NCBI RefSeq assembly: GCF_010119935.1
Contig: NZ_CP048209.1
Span: forward strand, 3,165,001 to 3,229,000
Reading direction: 5' to 3'
Length of the DNA: 64,000 nucleotides
DNA from: Paenibacillus lycopersici
Lineage (GTDB): Bacteria; Bacillota; Bacilli; Paenibacillales; Paenibacillaceae
The position numbers and the translations under genes were made by a program. Shown here piece after piece: positions 32,432 to 40,381 of this stretch; position 1 is the stretch's first letter; the number at the start of each line of letters is the position of its first letter. The notes under the pieces were generated by a model. It was given only the letters and a program-made list of their open reading frames with translations. It did no database searches and had not been told where the DNA came from.

Positions 32432-34399
32432 ATGGATTCAATAACTGATTTCGTTTCATGGTTCTTTGTCACGGGCGACCCGTTGATTTATGGTGCGGAC
32501 GTAGCTATCCTGCTGACGACGCTGGCGATCGTCTTCGTGCTTACCTATTTCGGCAAGTGGAGCTGGCTGTGGCGGGAATGGCTGACGACCGTCGATCATA
32601 AGCGCGTCGGGATCATGTACATCATCGCCGCGCTGCTGATGCTGTTCCGGGGCGGCGTCGATGCGCTGCTGATGCGGACGCAGCTTGCGTTTCCCGATTT
32701 GAAGTTTCTGTCGCCGGAGCACTACAACGAGGTGTTCACCACCCATGGCGTCATCATGATCCTGTTCATGGCGATGCCGCTCATGTTCGGCCTTTTCAAC
32801 ATTGCCGTACCGCTGCAGCTCGGCGCGCGCGACGTGGCGTTCCCGTTTCTTAATTCGCTGAGCTTCTGGCTGTTCTTCATGGGCGCGATGCTGTTTAACA
32901 TGTCCTTCGTCATCGGCGGTTCGGCGAACGCCGGCTGGTTGTCGTACCCGCCGCTCTCGGAGCTGACCGGCAGCCCCGGCGTAGGCGAAGACTTCTATAT
33001 CTGGGGCGTGCAGATCTCCGGGATCGGGTCGCTGATGACGGGCATCAACTTCATCGTCACCATTGTCAAAATGCGCGCGCCCGGGATGACCTGGTCGAGA
33101 GTGCCGATCTTCACGTGGTCGGTGCTCTCCAGCTGCATCGCGATCATCGTCGCTTTCCCTGTCCTCACGGTTACGCTGGCCCTGCTGTTCCTCGACCGGT
33201 TCCTGGGCGCCCATTTCTTCACGATGGACGGCGGCGGCAACGCCATGATGTATGTCAACCTGATTTGGATGTGGGGCCACCCGGAAGTGTACATCGTCGT
33301 GCTGCCGGCGTTCGGCATTTTCTCGGAGGTCGTGGCGACCTTCTCGCGAAAGCGCCTGTTCGGCTACGGATCCATGGTATTCGCGATGCTGAGCATCAGC
33401 CTCATGGCGTATTTCACCTGGCTCCATCATTTTTTCACGATGGGCTCGGGGGCCAACGTCAATCTCTTCTTCGCGATATCGACGATGATCATTGCGATTC
33501 CGACCGGCGTGAAAATTTTCAACTGGCTGTTCACGATGTTCCGCGGACGCATTTCGTTCGCCTCGCCGATGCTGTGGACGATCGCCTTCATTCCGTGCTT
33601 CGTCGTCGGCGGCATGACCGGCGTCATGCTCTCGGTCGCGCCCGCGGATTTCCAATTTCACAACAGCTACTTCCTGATCGCGCACTTCCATCAGGTGCTC
33701 ATCGGCGGAGTCGCGTTCGGTTACTTCGCCGGCTTGTATTATTGGTGGCCGAAAATGTTCGGCTTCAAGCTGAACGAAACGATCGGCAAATGGGCGTTCT
33801 GGATCTGGAACATCGGATTCTATGTGTGCTTCATGCCGCAATATATCGTCGGCCTTGACGGCATGACCCGGCGGATCAGCTCGTACGGCTGGGATACGGG
33901 CTGGTGGGCGCTCAATTTCACGTCGACGATCGGCGGCTTCTTCATGGGTATCGGCTTCCTCTTCCAGGTGTGGCAGATCGCGCACAGCATTAAGTTCATG
34001 GAGAAGGATACGACCGGCGATCCGTGGGGGGCGCGCACGCTGGAATGGTCCATTCCTTCGCCGGCGCCGCTCTATAACTTCGCGACCACGCCGCTCGTCA
34101 CGGACCGCGACGATTGGTGGGAGGAGAAGGAGCGCATCGCCGCAGGCAAAGCGCCCAAGGGGAAGCCGGAGCTCGAGCCGATTCACATGCCGAAGAACTC
34201 GCCGATTCCGTTCATTCAGTCCATCTGCTGGTTCACGGTCGGCTTCGGTCTCGTGTTTCACTGGCTCTGGATCGCGATCCCCGGCTTCGCCGGCATCGCG
34301 GCGACGATGCTGGCTCATTCGTTCAATTACGATACCGATTACTATATTCCCGTCGATGAAATTCAGCGTACGGAAGCGAAGGCAGGGAGGAGTGTCTGA
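32432..34399 (+). CDS. qoxB: Quinol oxidase subunit I
   Basis: A 655-residue heme-copper oxidase core with about 14-15 membrane helices. Low-spin heme His is in TTHGVIMILFMAMPL, CuB/heme ligands are in WGHPEVY (with the Tyr cross-link) and HHFFTMG, and HFHQVLIGG carries the high-spin heme and second low-spin ligands. It reduces oxygen to water and pumps protons. Start at 32432 (or GTG 32429) follows GGAGAGG; ATG 32411 overlaps the previous stop but lacks a site. Confidence 0.97.
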   Translation: MDSITDFVSWFFVTGDPLIYGADVAILLTTLAIVFVLTYFGKWSWLWREWLTTVDHKRVGIMYIIAALLMLFRGGVDALLMRTQLAFPDLKFLSPEHYNEVFTTHGVIMILFMAMPLMFGLFNIAVPLQLGARDVAFPFLNSLSFWLFFMGAMLFNMSFVIGGSANAGWLSYPPLSELTGSPGVGEDFYIWGVQISGIGSLMTGINFIVTIVKMRAPGMTWSRVPIFTWSVLSSCIAIIVAFPVLTVTLALLFLDRFLGAHFFTMDGGGNAMMYVNLIWMWGHPEVYIVVLPAFGIFSEVVATFSRKRLFGYGSMVFAMLSISLMAYFTWLHHFFTMGSGANVNLFFAISTMIIAIPTGVKIFNWLFTMFRGRISFASPMLWTIAFIPCFVVGGMTGVMLSVAPADFQFHNSYFLIAHFHQVLIGGVAFGYFAGLYYWWPKMFGFKLNETIGKWAFWIWNIGFYVCFMPQYIVGLDGMTRRISSYGWDTGWWALNFTSTIGGFFMGIGFLFQVWQIAHSIKFMEKDTTGDPWGARTLEWSIPSPAPLYNFATTPLVTDRDDWWEEKERIAAGKAPKGKPELEPIHMPKNSPIPFIQSICWFTVGFGLVFHWLWIAIPGFAGIAATMLAHSFNYDTDYYIPVDEIQRTEAKAGRSV

Positions 34400-35013
34400 T
34401 GGCGCACGCGCATTATCATGCTTTGCCGCATGAGGGAGGCCATGAGGGCCATCACGATTTGGAGGAGCTGCGCAAGTTCGGCTTCTGGATCTTTCTGATC
34501 ACCGACTGCATCTTGTTCGCGACGTTGTTCGCCACCTTCCTCGTGGTTCACGAGAATACGGCAGGCGGGCCCGGACCGAAAGAACTGTTCGAAATGCCCG
34601 GCGTTATCGCCGAAACCTTCATTCTGCTGACGAGCAGCTTCACCAGCGGTCTGGCCGTGCTGGCGATGAACGCGGGAAGCCGGAAAGGTCTGCTCGGCTG
34701 GCTCGTCGTGACGATCCTGCTCGGCGCCTGCTTTATCGCGATGGAAGTGACGGAATTCGCGAAGCTCGCGCACGAAGGGCATACGATACATTCCAGCGCG
34801 TTCCTGTCCGGCTTCTTCACGCTCGTCGGTACGCACGGGCTGCACGTCTCGCTCGGCATCTGCTGGATCACGGCATTGATCATACAGCTGAGCCGGCACG
34901 GCATTACGCCGGTCACGCAGCGCAAAGTACATATTACGAGTCTATATTGGCACTTCCTGGACGCCGTATGGATCTTCGTCTTCACGTTCGTTTACTTGAT
35001 GGGGGTGATGTGA
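34399..35013 (+). CDS. qoxC: Quinol oxidase subunit III
   Basis: A 204-residue protein with five membrane helices and a His-rich N-terminus (HAHYHALPHEGGHEGHH). Motifs LRKFGFWIFLITDCILFATL and HGLHVSLGICWI are typical of the subunit III family. The ATG overlaps the stop of subunit I (TGATG). Confidence 0.96.
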   Translation: MAHAHYHALPHEGGHEGHHDLEELRKFGFWIFLITDCILFATLFATFLVVHENTAGGPGPKELFEMPGVIAETFILLTSSFTSGLAVLAMNAGSRKGLLGWLVVTILLGACFIAMEVTEFAKLAHEGHTIHSSAFLSGFFTLVGTHGLHVSLGICWITALIIQLSRHGITPVTQRKVHITSLYWHFLDAVWIFVFTFVYLMGVM

Positions 35014-35014
35014 C

Positions 35015-35359
35015 ATGTCGCACAATGCGGTTGGCCATGGGGACCATGGCGGTCATGCCGGCCATCGCGGTCATCACGGCACGCTGAGGGAATACGTGAT
35101 CGGCTTTGCGCTCTCCATCGTCCTGACGCTCATTCCGATTCTTGCCGTCATGAACGATTGGTTTGGGCATACGGCGTCGATCGCCGTGCTGCTCGTCACG
35201 GCGGTTTTGCAGTTCGCGGTGCAGCTGCTGTTCTTCATGCACTTGCGGGAAGAGGCAGGGCCGCGTTATAACCTGGCGACGCTCGTTCTCGGTCTGATCA
35301 TCGTGGTGGTCGTCGTCTATGGGTCTATATGGATCATGGACCATAACAAGATGTATTAG
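35015..35359 (+). CDS. qoxD: Quinol oxidase subunit IV
   Basis: A 114-residue protein with three membrane helices after a His/Gly-rich N-terminus (HGDHGGHAGHRGHHG). LQFAVQLLFFMHLR is the family signature. It ends the operon. Confidence 0.94.
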   Translation: MSHNAVGHGDHGGHAGHRGHHGTLREYVIGFALSIVLTLIPILAVMNDWFGHTASIAVLLVTAVLQFAVQLLFFMHLREEAGPRYNLATLVLGLIIVVVVVYGSIWIMDHNKMY

Positions 35360-35364
35360 GCCGG

Positions 35365-35545
35365 CGGCCGGCTTGGCTCAGCGTGGCGGCGCGCGATGGC
35401 GGCGGGGCTGCCCGGCCTGTTGCAGCGTGGCGGCGAGATGGCGATGGGGCTGCCCGACCTGGCGGCGCATAATGGCGGCGAGACTGTCCAGCCTGGCTCA
35501 GCGTAGCGGTGAGAAATGGCGAGGTGGCTGTCTGTCTAGCCTGCT
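35365..35545. repeat. Degenerate GC-rich repeats after qoxD
   Basis: About four imperfect units of 45-50 bp containing CAGCGTGGCGGCGAGATGGCG-like cores (written in variants such as AGCGTGGCGGCG, TGGCGGCGCATAATGG, CAGCGTAGCGGTGAG) and GGGGCTGCCCG. No convincing gene lies here. Confidence 0.6.
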
Positions 35546-35606
35546 GCATACCTCGGAGAAGACGGGGAGACGCTATGGACAGCGACGGCGAAGGAGGGAA
35601 GCGGAG

Positions 35607-35738
35607 ATGGATTCGACCAATGAATTCGTAAACAAAGTGCAGGACACGCAGGCGAAGCAGCAGAAGAACAAGGAAAATTACGGCAAAGGCACGCCAACGC
35701 AAAAGCTGCAGAACAAACAGCATACGAATAATCCGTAA
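35607..35738 (+). CDS. Small Lys/Gln-rich protein (DUF4023-like), 43 residues
   Basis: MDSTNEFVNKVQDTQAKQQK begins a hydrophilic 43-residue protein ending KQHTNNP. The opening MDSTxEFVxK and GxGxPxxKLxNKxH pattern resembles the DUF4023 family of bacilli. AAGGAGG lies nine bases before the ATG, which supports it as real. Function unknown; similar small proteins are often made in sporulation, but no sporulation promoter was identified here. Confidence 0.75.
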   Translation: MDSTNEFVNKVQDTQAKQQKNKENYGKGTPTQKLQNKQHTNNP

Positions 35739-35811
35739 CGTCCGAGCAGCGAGTGCATTCGCCTATGCCAAGACCCTGGTTACAAGCAGGTGCTGATTAG
35801 CGCCCGAGAAG

Positions 35812-35841
35812 CCCGCGTTTCCTATGGAACGCGGGTTTTTT
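35812..35841 (+). terminator. Intrinsic terminator after the small DUF4023-like gene
   Basis: CCCGCGTT pairs with AACGCGGG across an 8-base loop (TCCTATGG minus ends), followed by six T. Confidence 0.9.
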
Positions 35842-35867
35842 GTATGTTCGGGGTTTCCCGGGTGGGA

Positions 35868-36112
35868 AGGATTGAAATCCTGCCCAGGGGGAGGATTTCG
35901 TGTGGTTTCCCGGCGCGAAGCATCAAAAAGTTGCCCAGGGGGAGGAATTCGCTGAAAATTCTACCGCAAAGCATCGAAAAGCTGCCCTCGGGAAGGAATT
36001 CGCGGGAAATTCTGGCACGAAGTATCGAAAGCTGCTCTCGGGAAGGAATTCGCGGGATTTCCCAGCGCCAAGCAACGAAATCCTACTTATGGGAAGGAAT
36101 TCGCTAGCAGAC
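35868..36112. repeat. Degenerate 51-bp tandem repeats, left block
   Basis: Five units of about 50-51 bp. Each carries a GGGAAGGAATTCGC-like core and ends in GAAGCATC or a variant. Because 51 is divisible by three, a 17-residue repeat frame (SIEKLPSGRNSREIL type) stays open, but without a ribosome binding site. The same family resumes at 37060 beyond the 52-bp array. Confidence 0.8.
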
Positions 36113-36249
36113 TTGCAAAGATTCCTTACACACTGCGTTTCCTAGTGGGGGAGCTAACCTGTCGTCGGCGTTCGTACAATCACACCTTGGGAGAACTCTC
36201 TTTGGTTGTGAAGTTTACCACTCCCTGTGGCAGGCTGTTTGCAAAGCTA

Positions 36250-37015
36250 CCGGTAAGAGGAGGGGGAAAGTTGTCCGCCCAGCAACTTTCCTGGCATTTT
36301 TGCCGGTCCGAGGCGGGAAAAGTTGTCCGCCCAGCAACTTTCCCGGCATTTTTGCCGGTCCGAGGCGGGAAAAGTTGTCCGCCCAGCAACTTTCCCGGCA
36401 TTTTTGCCGGTCCGAGGCGGGGAAAGTTGCCCGCCCAGCAACTTTCCCGGCATTTTTGCCGGTCCGAGGCGGGAAAAGTTGTCCGCCCAGCAACTTTCCC
36501 GGCATTTTTGCCAGTCCGAGGCGGGAAAAGTTGCCCGCCCAGCAACTTTCCCGGCATTTTTGCCGGTCCGAGGCGGGGAGAGTTGCTCGCCCAGCAACTT
36601 TCCCGGCATTTTTGCCGGTCCGAGGCGGGGAGAGTTGCTCGCCCAGCAACTTTCCCGGCATTTTTGCCGGTCCGAGGCGGGGAAAGTTGCTCGCCCAGCA
36701 ACTTTCCTGGCATTTTTGCCGGTCCGAGGGGGGGGAAAGTTGTCCGCCCAGCAACTTTACCGGCATTTTTGCCGGTCCGAGGCGGGAAAAGTTGCCCGCC
36801 CAGCAACTTTCCCGGCATTTTTGCCGGTCCGAGGCGGGAAAAGTTGTCCGCCCAGCAACTTTCCCGGCATTTTTGCCGGTCCGAGGCGGGAAAAGTTGTC
36901 CGCCCAGCAACTTTCCCGGCATTTTTGCCGGTCCGAGGCGGGGAAAGTTGCTCGCCCAGCAACTTTCTCGGCAATTTTGCCGCTATGAGTCGAATAAAGT
37001 TGCTCATGTAGCAAC
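36250..37015. repeat. 52-bp tandem array, about 14 units, two hairpins per unit
   Basis: Units recur every 52 bp (CAGCAAC at 36280, 36332, 36384, 36436 and on to 36957, with one extra base near 36730). Each has hairpin 1, GGGAAAGTTG...CAACTTTCCC with a 9-base loop, and hairpin 2, CCGGCA-TTTT-TGCCGG. The loop of hairpin 1 varies (TCCG, CCCG, CTCG) while the stems are kept. The outermost units are degenerate. There is no unique spacer between units, so it is not a CRISPR array. Long open frames on both strands here are a product of the period (52 x 3 = 156). Confidence 0.92.
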
Positions 37016-37059
37016 TTTTCGACTTTTCGCCATTTGCGGCTGGCGTGTAAGGTTGCAAG

Positions 37060-37190
37060 CTAGGCTACTGGGATTTCGCAGGAAATGCTTACCGCGAAGC
37101 ATCAGGAAGCTGCCTTCGGGAAGGAACTCGTGCGATGTCCCGAGGCCAAGCATCGAAATCCTGCCCATGGGAAGGATTTTAAAAGTATTT
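37060..37190. repeat. Degenerate 51-bp tandem repeats, right block
   Basis: Two to three units of the same family as 35868-36112 (for example GAAGCTGCCTTCGGGAAGG and CGAGGCCAAGCATC). The 52-bp array thus lies inside a field of 51-bp repeats. From 37190 to 37416 the sequence is AT-rich, without a gene, and probably holds the promoter of the 50-residue gene. Confidence 0.75.
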
Positions 37191-37416
37191 CGCTGGAGGT
37201 CGTGGAAGCCACCATTAATAGGTTGAATTCCGTCTCATAACAAGGTGGAACGTCTCATCGATGATTTGCGATTTCGCAGCGAGAGCCGCATTCACAGGAC
37301 ATGAAAACGAATTTAATAGATAAAAAATATCATATGACGCGTTTCGACAAGTTATTCGGTTCGCTTTTGTTATTATACTAGCATATTGACTTAAGGGTAG
37401 GATGGAGGGGATAATA

Positions 37417-37569
37417 TTGTCGTTAGATTTAGTACATATTGTCCAACAATTAGGAATTGACTCACGGAAATTCAACGAGTGGAAAGAAACCGTCCTTGGC
37501 AGCAAGGAAGAACCGAAGGCTCCATTGGAGCTTGAAGAAGCTAGTCGAGACACTGTGAATAATTGTTGA
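37417..37569 (+). CDS. Small protein of unknown function, 50 residues
   Basis: Reads MSLDLVHIVQQLGIDSRKFN at the N-terminus, then an acidic C-terminal half (EEPKAPLELEEASRD) ending NNC. TTG start at 37417 is supported by GGAGGGG seven bases upstream. Codon use is more AT-rich than in neighbouring genes. No family recognised. It ends just before the riboswitch that precedes the next small gene. Confidence 0.7.
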   Translation: MSLDLVHIVQQLGIDSRKFNEWKETVLGSKEEPKAPLELEEASRDTVNNC

Positions 37570-37589
37570 TTCCAAACTAACGTTAAGCT

Positions 37590-37665
37590 CTATAAAGGCA
37601 AATCCATTGAAAAGTGGAGACGCAAAGCTATAGGGGCTGAAATGCCAGCCAGCTGCCGTAGGAGG
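37590..37665 (+). promoter_or_regulatory. c-di-GMP-I (GEMM) riboswitch
   Basis: Conserved elements in order: GGCAAATCC (37598-37606), a GNRA hairpin TCCATT-GAAA-AGTGGA (37603-37618), GACGCAAAGC (37619-37628), a second hairpin GGCT...AGCC (37635-37650) and GCTGCCG (37652-37658). The closing strand TAGGAG can pair with CTCTA upstream, and this strand is also the Shine-Dalgarno of the 60-residue gene, so ligand binding would be expected to block translation. Confidence 0.82.
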
Positions 37666-37672
37666 AATAGTC

Positions 37673-37855
37673 GTGGTTAAGCAGATAACGGACCAGAATG
37701 TGCAGGAGCTTGTCGATTCTTTGCATCTCGCGAATGAAATCCTGTTGGAAAGGTTTCAATTTACGATTGGAGAGAGAAGACTGACGCGCGAAGAAGCTAA
37801 TCGCTTCATTGAGTTTATTCGAAACGAGCTTCGCTCGAGAGGATCGGCGAAGTAG
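37673..37855 (+). CDS. Small protein controlled by the c-di-GMP riboswitch, 60 residues
   Basis: A predicted all-helical protein, starting MVKQITDQNVQELVDSLHLA and ending in EEANRFIEFIRNELRSRGSA. GTG start at 37673, seven bases after AGGAGG. No membrane segment, no Cys, no family recognised. Being the only gene between the riboswitch and a strong terminator, it is the direct target of c-di-GMP control; a small regulator of a motile/sessile or sporulation decision is a plausible but unproven role. Confidence 0.82.
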   Translation: MVKQITDQNVQELVDSLHLANEILLERFQFTIGERRLTREEANRFIEFIRNELRSRGSAK

Positions 37856-37857
37856 CG

Positions 37858-37892
37858 CAGCCTACCGGTTGATGAACCGGCAGGCTGTTTTT
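37858..37892 (+). terminator. Intrinsic terminator of the riboswitch gene
   Basis: CAGCCTACCGGTT pairs with AACCGGCAGGCTG (one mismatch), loop GATG, followed by five T. Confidence 0.92.
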
Positions 37893-38179
37893 GTATCGGC
37901 CGGATTATTGCGGGTGCCATGGCGGCAAACGAACGCGATGCGATGCGGCGTCAGCAGTCGCCAGGTCATGCACGAGCCGCTTCGCATCTGCTGCGAACGG
38001 TGTAATAAGAGGTGGCGTCTGTCCCTGACAACGGGAACAGATGCTGGCCGACCGCGTGTAGCTACTATACGCCAGGTTACCTGCTGAATTATTTTTCACT
38101 TCTTTCGGCGCGTAAGCGGACAGCCTATAATGAAAGCGTTAACCCAAGTCCAATCGACGAAAGCGAGGCGGCATGCAGG

Positions 38180-39079
38180 ATGGAAAAAAGGCAGTACGGC
38201 AAAACCGATATGAACGTGAGCATTCTCGGCTTCGGCGGCGCGGAGATCGGCTTCGAGGGCGTCAGCGCCGAACAGGCGGACAAGCTTCTCGGCAGCGCGC
38301 TCGACGCGGGGCTGAACGTCATCGATACGGCGGAATGTTACGCCACGAGCGAGGAGCTGATCGGCAAGACGATCGGCCGGCGGCGCGGGGATTATTATTT
38401 GTTCACCAAATGCGGCCACGCTTCCGGCTTCGACCAGCCCGACTGGGATCCGGCCATGCTGGAAGCGAGCATCGACCGCAGCTTGAAGCGGCTGCAGACG
38501 GACTACGTCGATATCGTGCATCTGCACAGCTGTTCCGAAGAGCTGCTCCGCCAAGGCGATGTCATCGATGTGCTGAAACGGGCGAAGGAGAAGGGCAAGA
38601 CGCGTTATATCGGCTACAGCGGGGACCATAAAGCCGCGTTGTACGCCGTGCAATGCGGCGCCTTCGACTCGCTCGAGACATCGGTCAACATCGCGGACCA
38701 GGAGGCGATCACGCTGACGATTCCGGAGGCGCAGCGCAGGGGCATCGGCGTCGTCGCCAAACGGCCGATTGCGAATGCGGCCTGGAAGACCGGCAAGAAG
38801 CCGGAATCCGGATACCATCACACCTACTGGGACAGGCTGCAGTCGCTCGGCTACGACTTCCTGCAAGACAGCGACCTGAACGAATCGATCGGAACGGCGC
38901 TCCGCTTTACGCTGTCCGTTCCTGGCGTGCATGCCGCCATCGTCGGCACGACGAAGCCGGAACGCTGGACGGAGAACGCCCGTTTGCTGGCGCAGGGCTT
39001 GTTGTCGGCCGAACGTTATGAGGCCATCCGCGCGCAATGGAAGGCGAAGGCGCCGGCCGAATGGATCGGCCAAGGCTGA
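38180..39079 (+). CDS. Aldo/keto reductase
   Basis: A 299-residue protein of the AKR superfamily: GFGGAEIGF at the start, catalytic Asp and Tyr in NVIDTAECYATSEELIG, Lys in YLFTKCGHA and His in DYVDIVHLHSC. NADPH-binding residues fall in the C-terminal VGTTKPERWTENA. Substrate unknown. The start at 38180 begins the conserved region; upstream codons in the open frame are atypical. It is monocistronic as far as can be seen. The 325 bp upstream hold the preceding terminator and a TATAAT (near 38127) without a clear -35. Confidence 0.92.
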   Translation: MEKRQYGKTDMNVSILGFGGAEIGFEGVSAEQADKLLGSALDAGLNVIDTAECYATSEELIGKTIGRRRGDYYLFTKCGHASGFDQPDWDPAMLEASIDRSLKRLQTDYVDIVHLHSCSEELLRQGDVIDVLKRAKEKGKTRYIGYSGDHKAALYAVQCGAFDSLETSVNIADQEAITLTIPEAQRRGIGVVAKRPIANAAWKTGKKPESGYHHTYWDRLQSLGYDFLQDSDLNESIGTALRFTLSVPGVHAAIVGTTKPERWTENARLLAQGLLSAERYEAIRAQWKAKAPAEWIGQG

Positions 39080-39339
39080 GTCTTGCCTATCGCTGCCGAA
39101 CGGGCGGCAACTTATGAGGAGGCTGGCGATGACGCCGGCCTCCTTGGTGCGCTTTCGGCACCACTCGCGGCTCCCCGCGCGAGGTGCGACGGCGCATGAC
39201 GGCTGTCAACCTCATACGGCGGATTTATAAGACGGCCGGGAAGTTACCGATTTTTAACAATACGCTTACCTGTCCCGCATCTTAATCCGGTATAATCCAG
39301 GTATGATTCTATTCCATCATCGAACTGGAGGCCACGCCA

Positions 39340-40086
39340 TTGAACACCGTTCTTAACATTGCTCATCGAGGAGCATCCGCTTATTGTCCGGAGAATACGA
39401 TGGCCGCGTTCCGCCGCGCGCTTGAGCTGGGCGCGACGGGGATCGAGACCGACGTGCAGATGACGTCGGACGGACAGCTGGTCCTGATTCACGACGAATC
39501 GCTGCAGCGAACGGCCGGGTCGCCCCGCCTGGTGAAAGACGTAACATTGGAAGAATTGAGGGAGCTGGACGCCGGCTCCTGGTTCGGACCGGTATTCGCG
39601 GGCGAGCGCATTCCGATGCTGCGTGAATTGCTCGAGCTGGTGAAGCCGTACGAAGGCGTGCAAATCAACGTGGAATTGAAAAACAGCGTCCTGCCCTATC
39701 CCGGCATGGAGAAAGCGGTCATTGAAGAGATTCGGTTCCAGGCGATGGGCGATCGGATCATACTGTCCAGCTTCAATCATTATTCGCTAGCGCTTTGCAA
39801 GCAGCTAGCCCCCGAGATCCGGACCGGCATTCTATACATGGAAGGTCTCTACGAGCCATGGGAATATGCCGCGCGGATCGGCGCGAACGCGCTTCATGCC
39901 TATCATTATGCGGTGCTGCCGGAATGGGTGGCACAAGCCGCGGAACGGTGCATCGCGTATCACCCGTGGACGGTGAACGAGCCTGCCGAGATGAAGCGGC
40001 TGCTGGACGCCGGCGCGGCGGGCATCATCACCGATTACCCGGACCGGCTGGGCGAATTGATCAAAGCGCCGAACGGGCGGCGGTAG
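39340..40086 (+). CDS. Glycerophosphodiester phosphodiesterase
   Basis: A 248-residue GDPD-family TIM barrel. HRG (9-11) and PENT begin the active site, ETDVQMTSDGQLVLIHDE holds the metal ligands (Glu, Asp) and second His, and WTVNEPAEMKRLLDAGAAGI ends the domain. It hydrolyses glycerophosphodiesters to glycerol 3-phosphate and alcohol; no signal peptide, so cytoplasmic. TTG start behind GGAGG. A terminator follows. Confidence 0.93.
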   Translation: MNTVLNIAHRGASAYCPENTMAAFRRALELGATGIETDVQMTSDGQLVLIHDESLQRTAGSPRLVKDVTLEELRELDAGSWFGPVFAGERIPMLRELLELVKPYEGVQINVELKNSVLPYPGMEKAVIEEIRFQAMGDRIILSSFNHYSLALCKQLAPEIRTGILYMEGLYEPWEYAARIGANALHAYHYAVLPEWVAQAAERCIAYHPWTVNEPAEMKRLLDAGAAGIITDYPDRLGELIKAPNGRR

Positions 40087-40139
40087 CGACGCAGAAGAAG
40101 GCAACGCACAATAGGAATGAAGGCAGCGAATAGGAAATG

Positions 40140-40175
40140 AAGGCAGGATCAGGGAGCGCCCTTATCCTGCCTTTT
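40140..40175 (+). terminator. Intrinsic terminator of the GDPD gene
   Basis: AAGGCAGGAT pairs with ATCCTGCCTT across a 13-base loop, followed by a T run. Confidence 0.88.
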
Positions 40176-40381
40176 ATACTTCTCTGCCCGTTCGAATGGC
40201 GCCGATTGTTCTGAATCCGGCCGCCGCTGCCCGCTCGCTTTATTCGATTCCCTTATGAATGCTATAAGATCATCTGTATTGTTCAATGAAACCAGAAGTG
40301 TTACGGTAGATAGGATGAATATTAGCAATAATTATCGAAAACTCGAATAACGCAGTTAATGAAGCGAGGTGTCCGCGAGAG

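Noticed and set aside
35790..36145. Coding regions with 17-residue repeats (KLPSGRNS type)
   Set aside because: They follow the 51-bp repeat period, start within or next to the terminator at 35812-35841 and lack a ribosome binding site.
36250..37015. CRISPR array
   Set aside because: Units are contiguous copies with no unique spacers, and no cas gene is in the window.
36145..37226. Several 220-310 residue open frames on both strands across the 52-bp array
   Set aside because: They exist in several frames and both strands at once because the 52-bp unit has no stop in any frame; none has a ribosome binding site.
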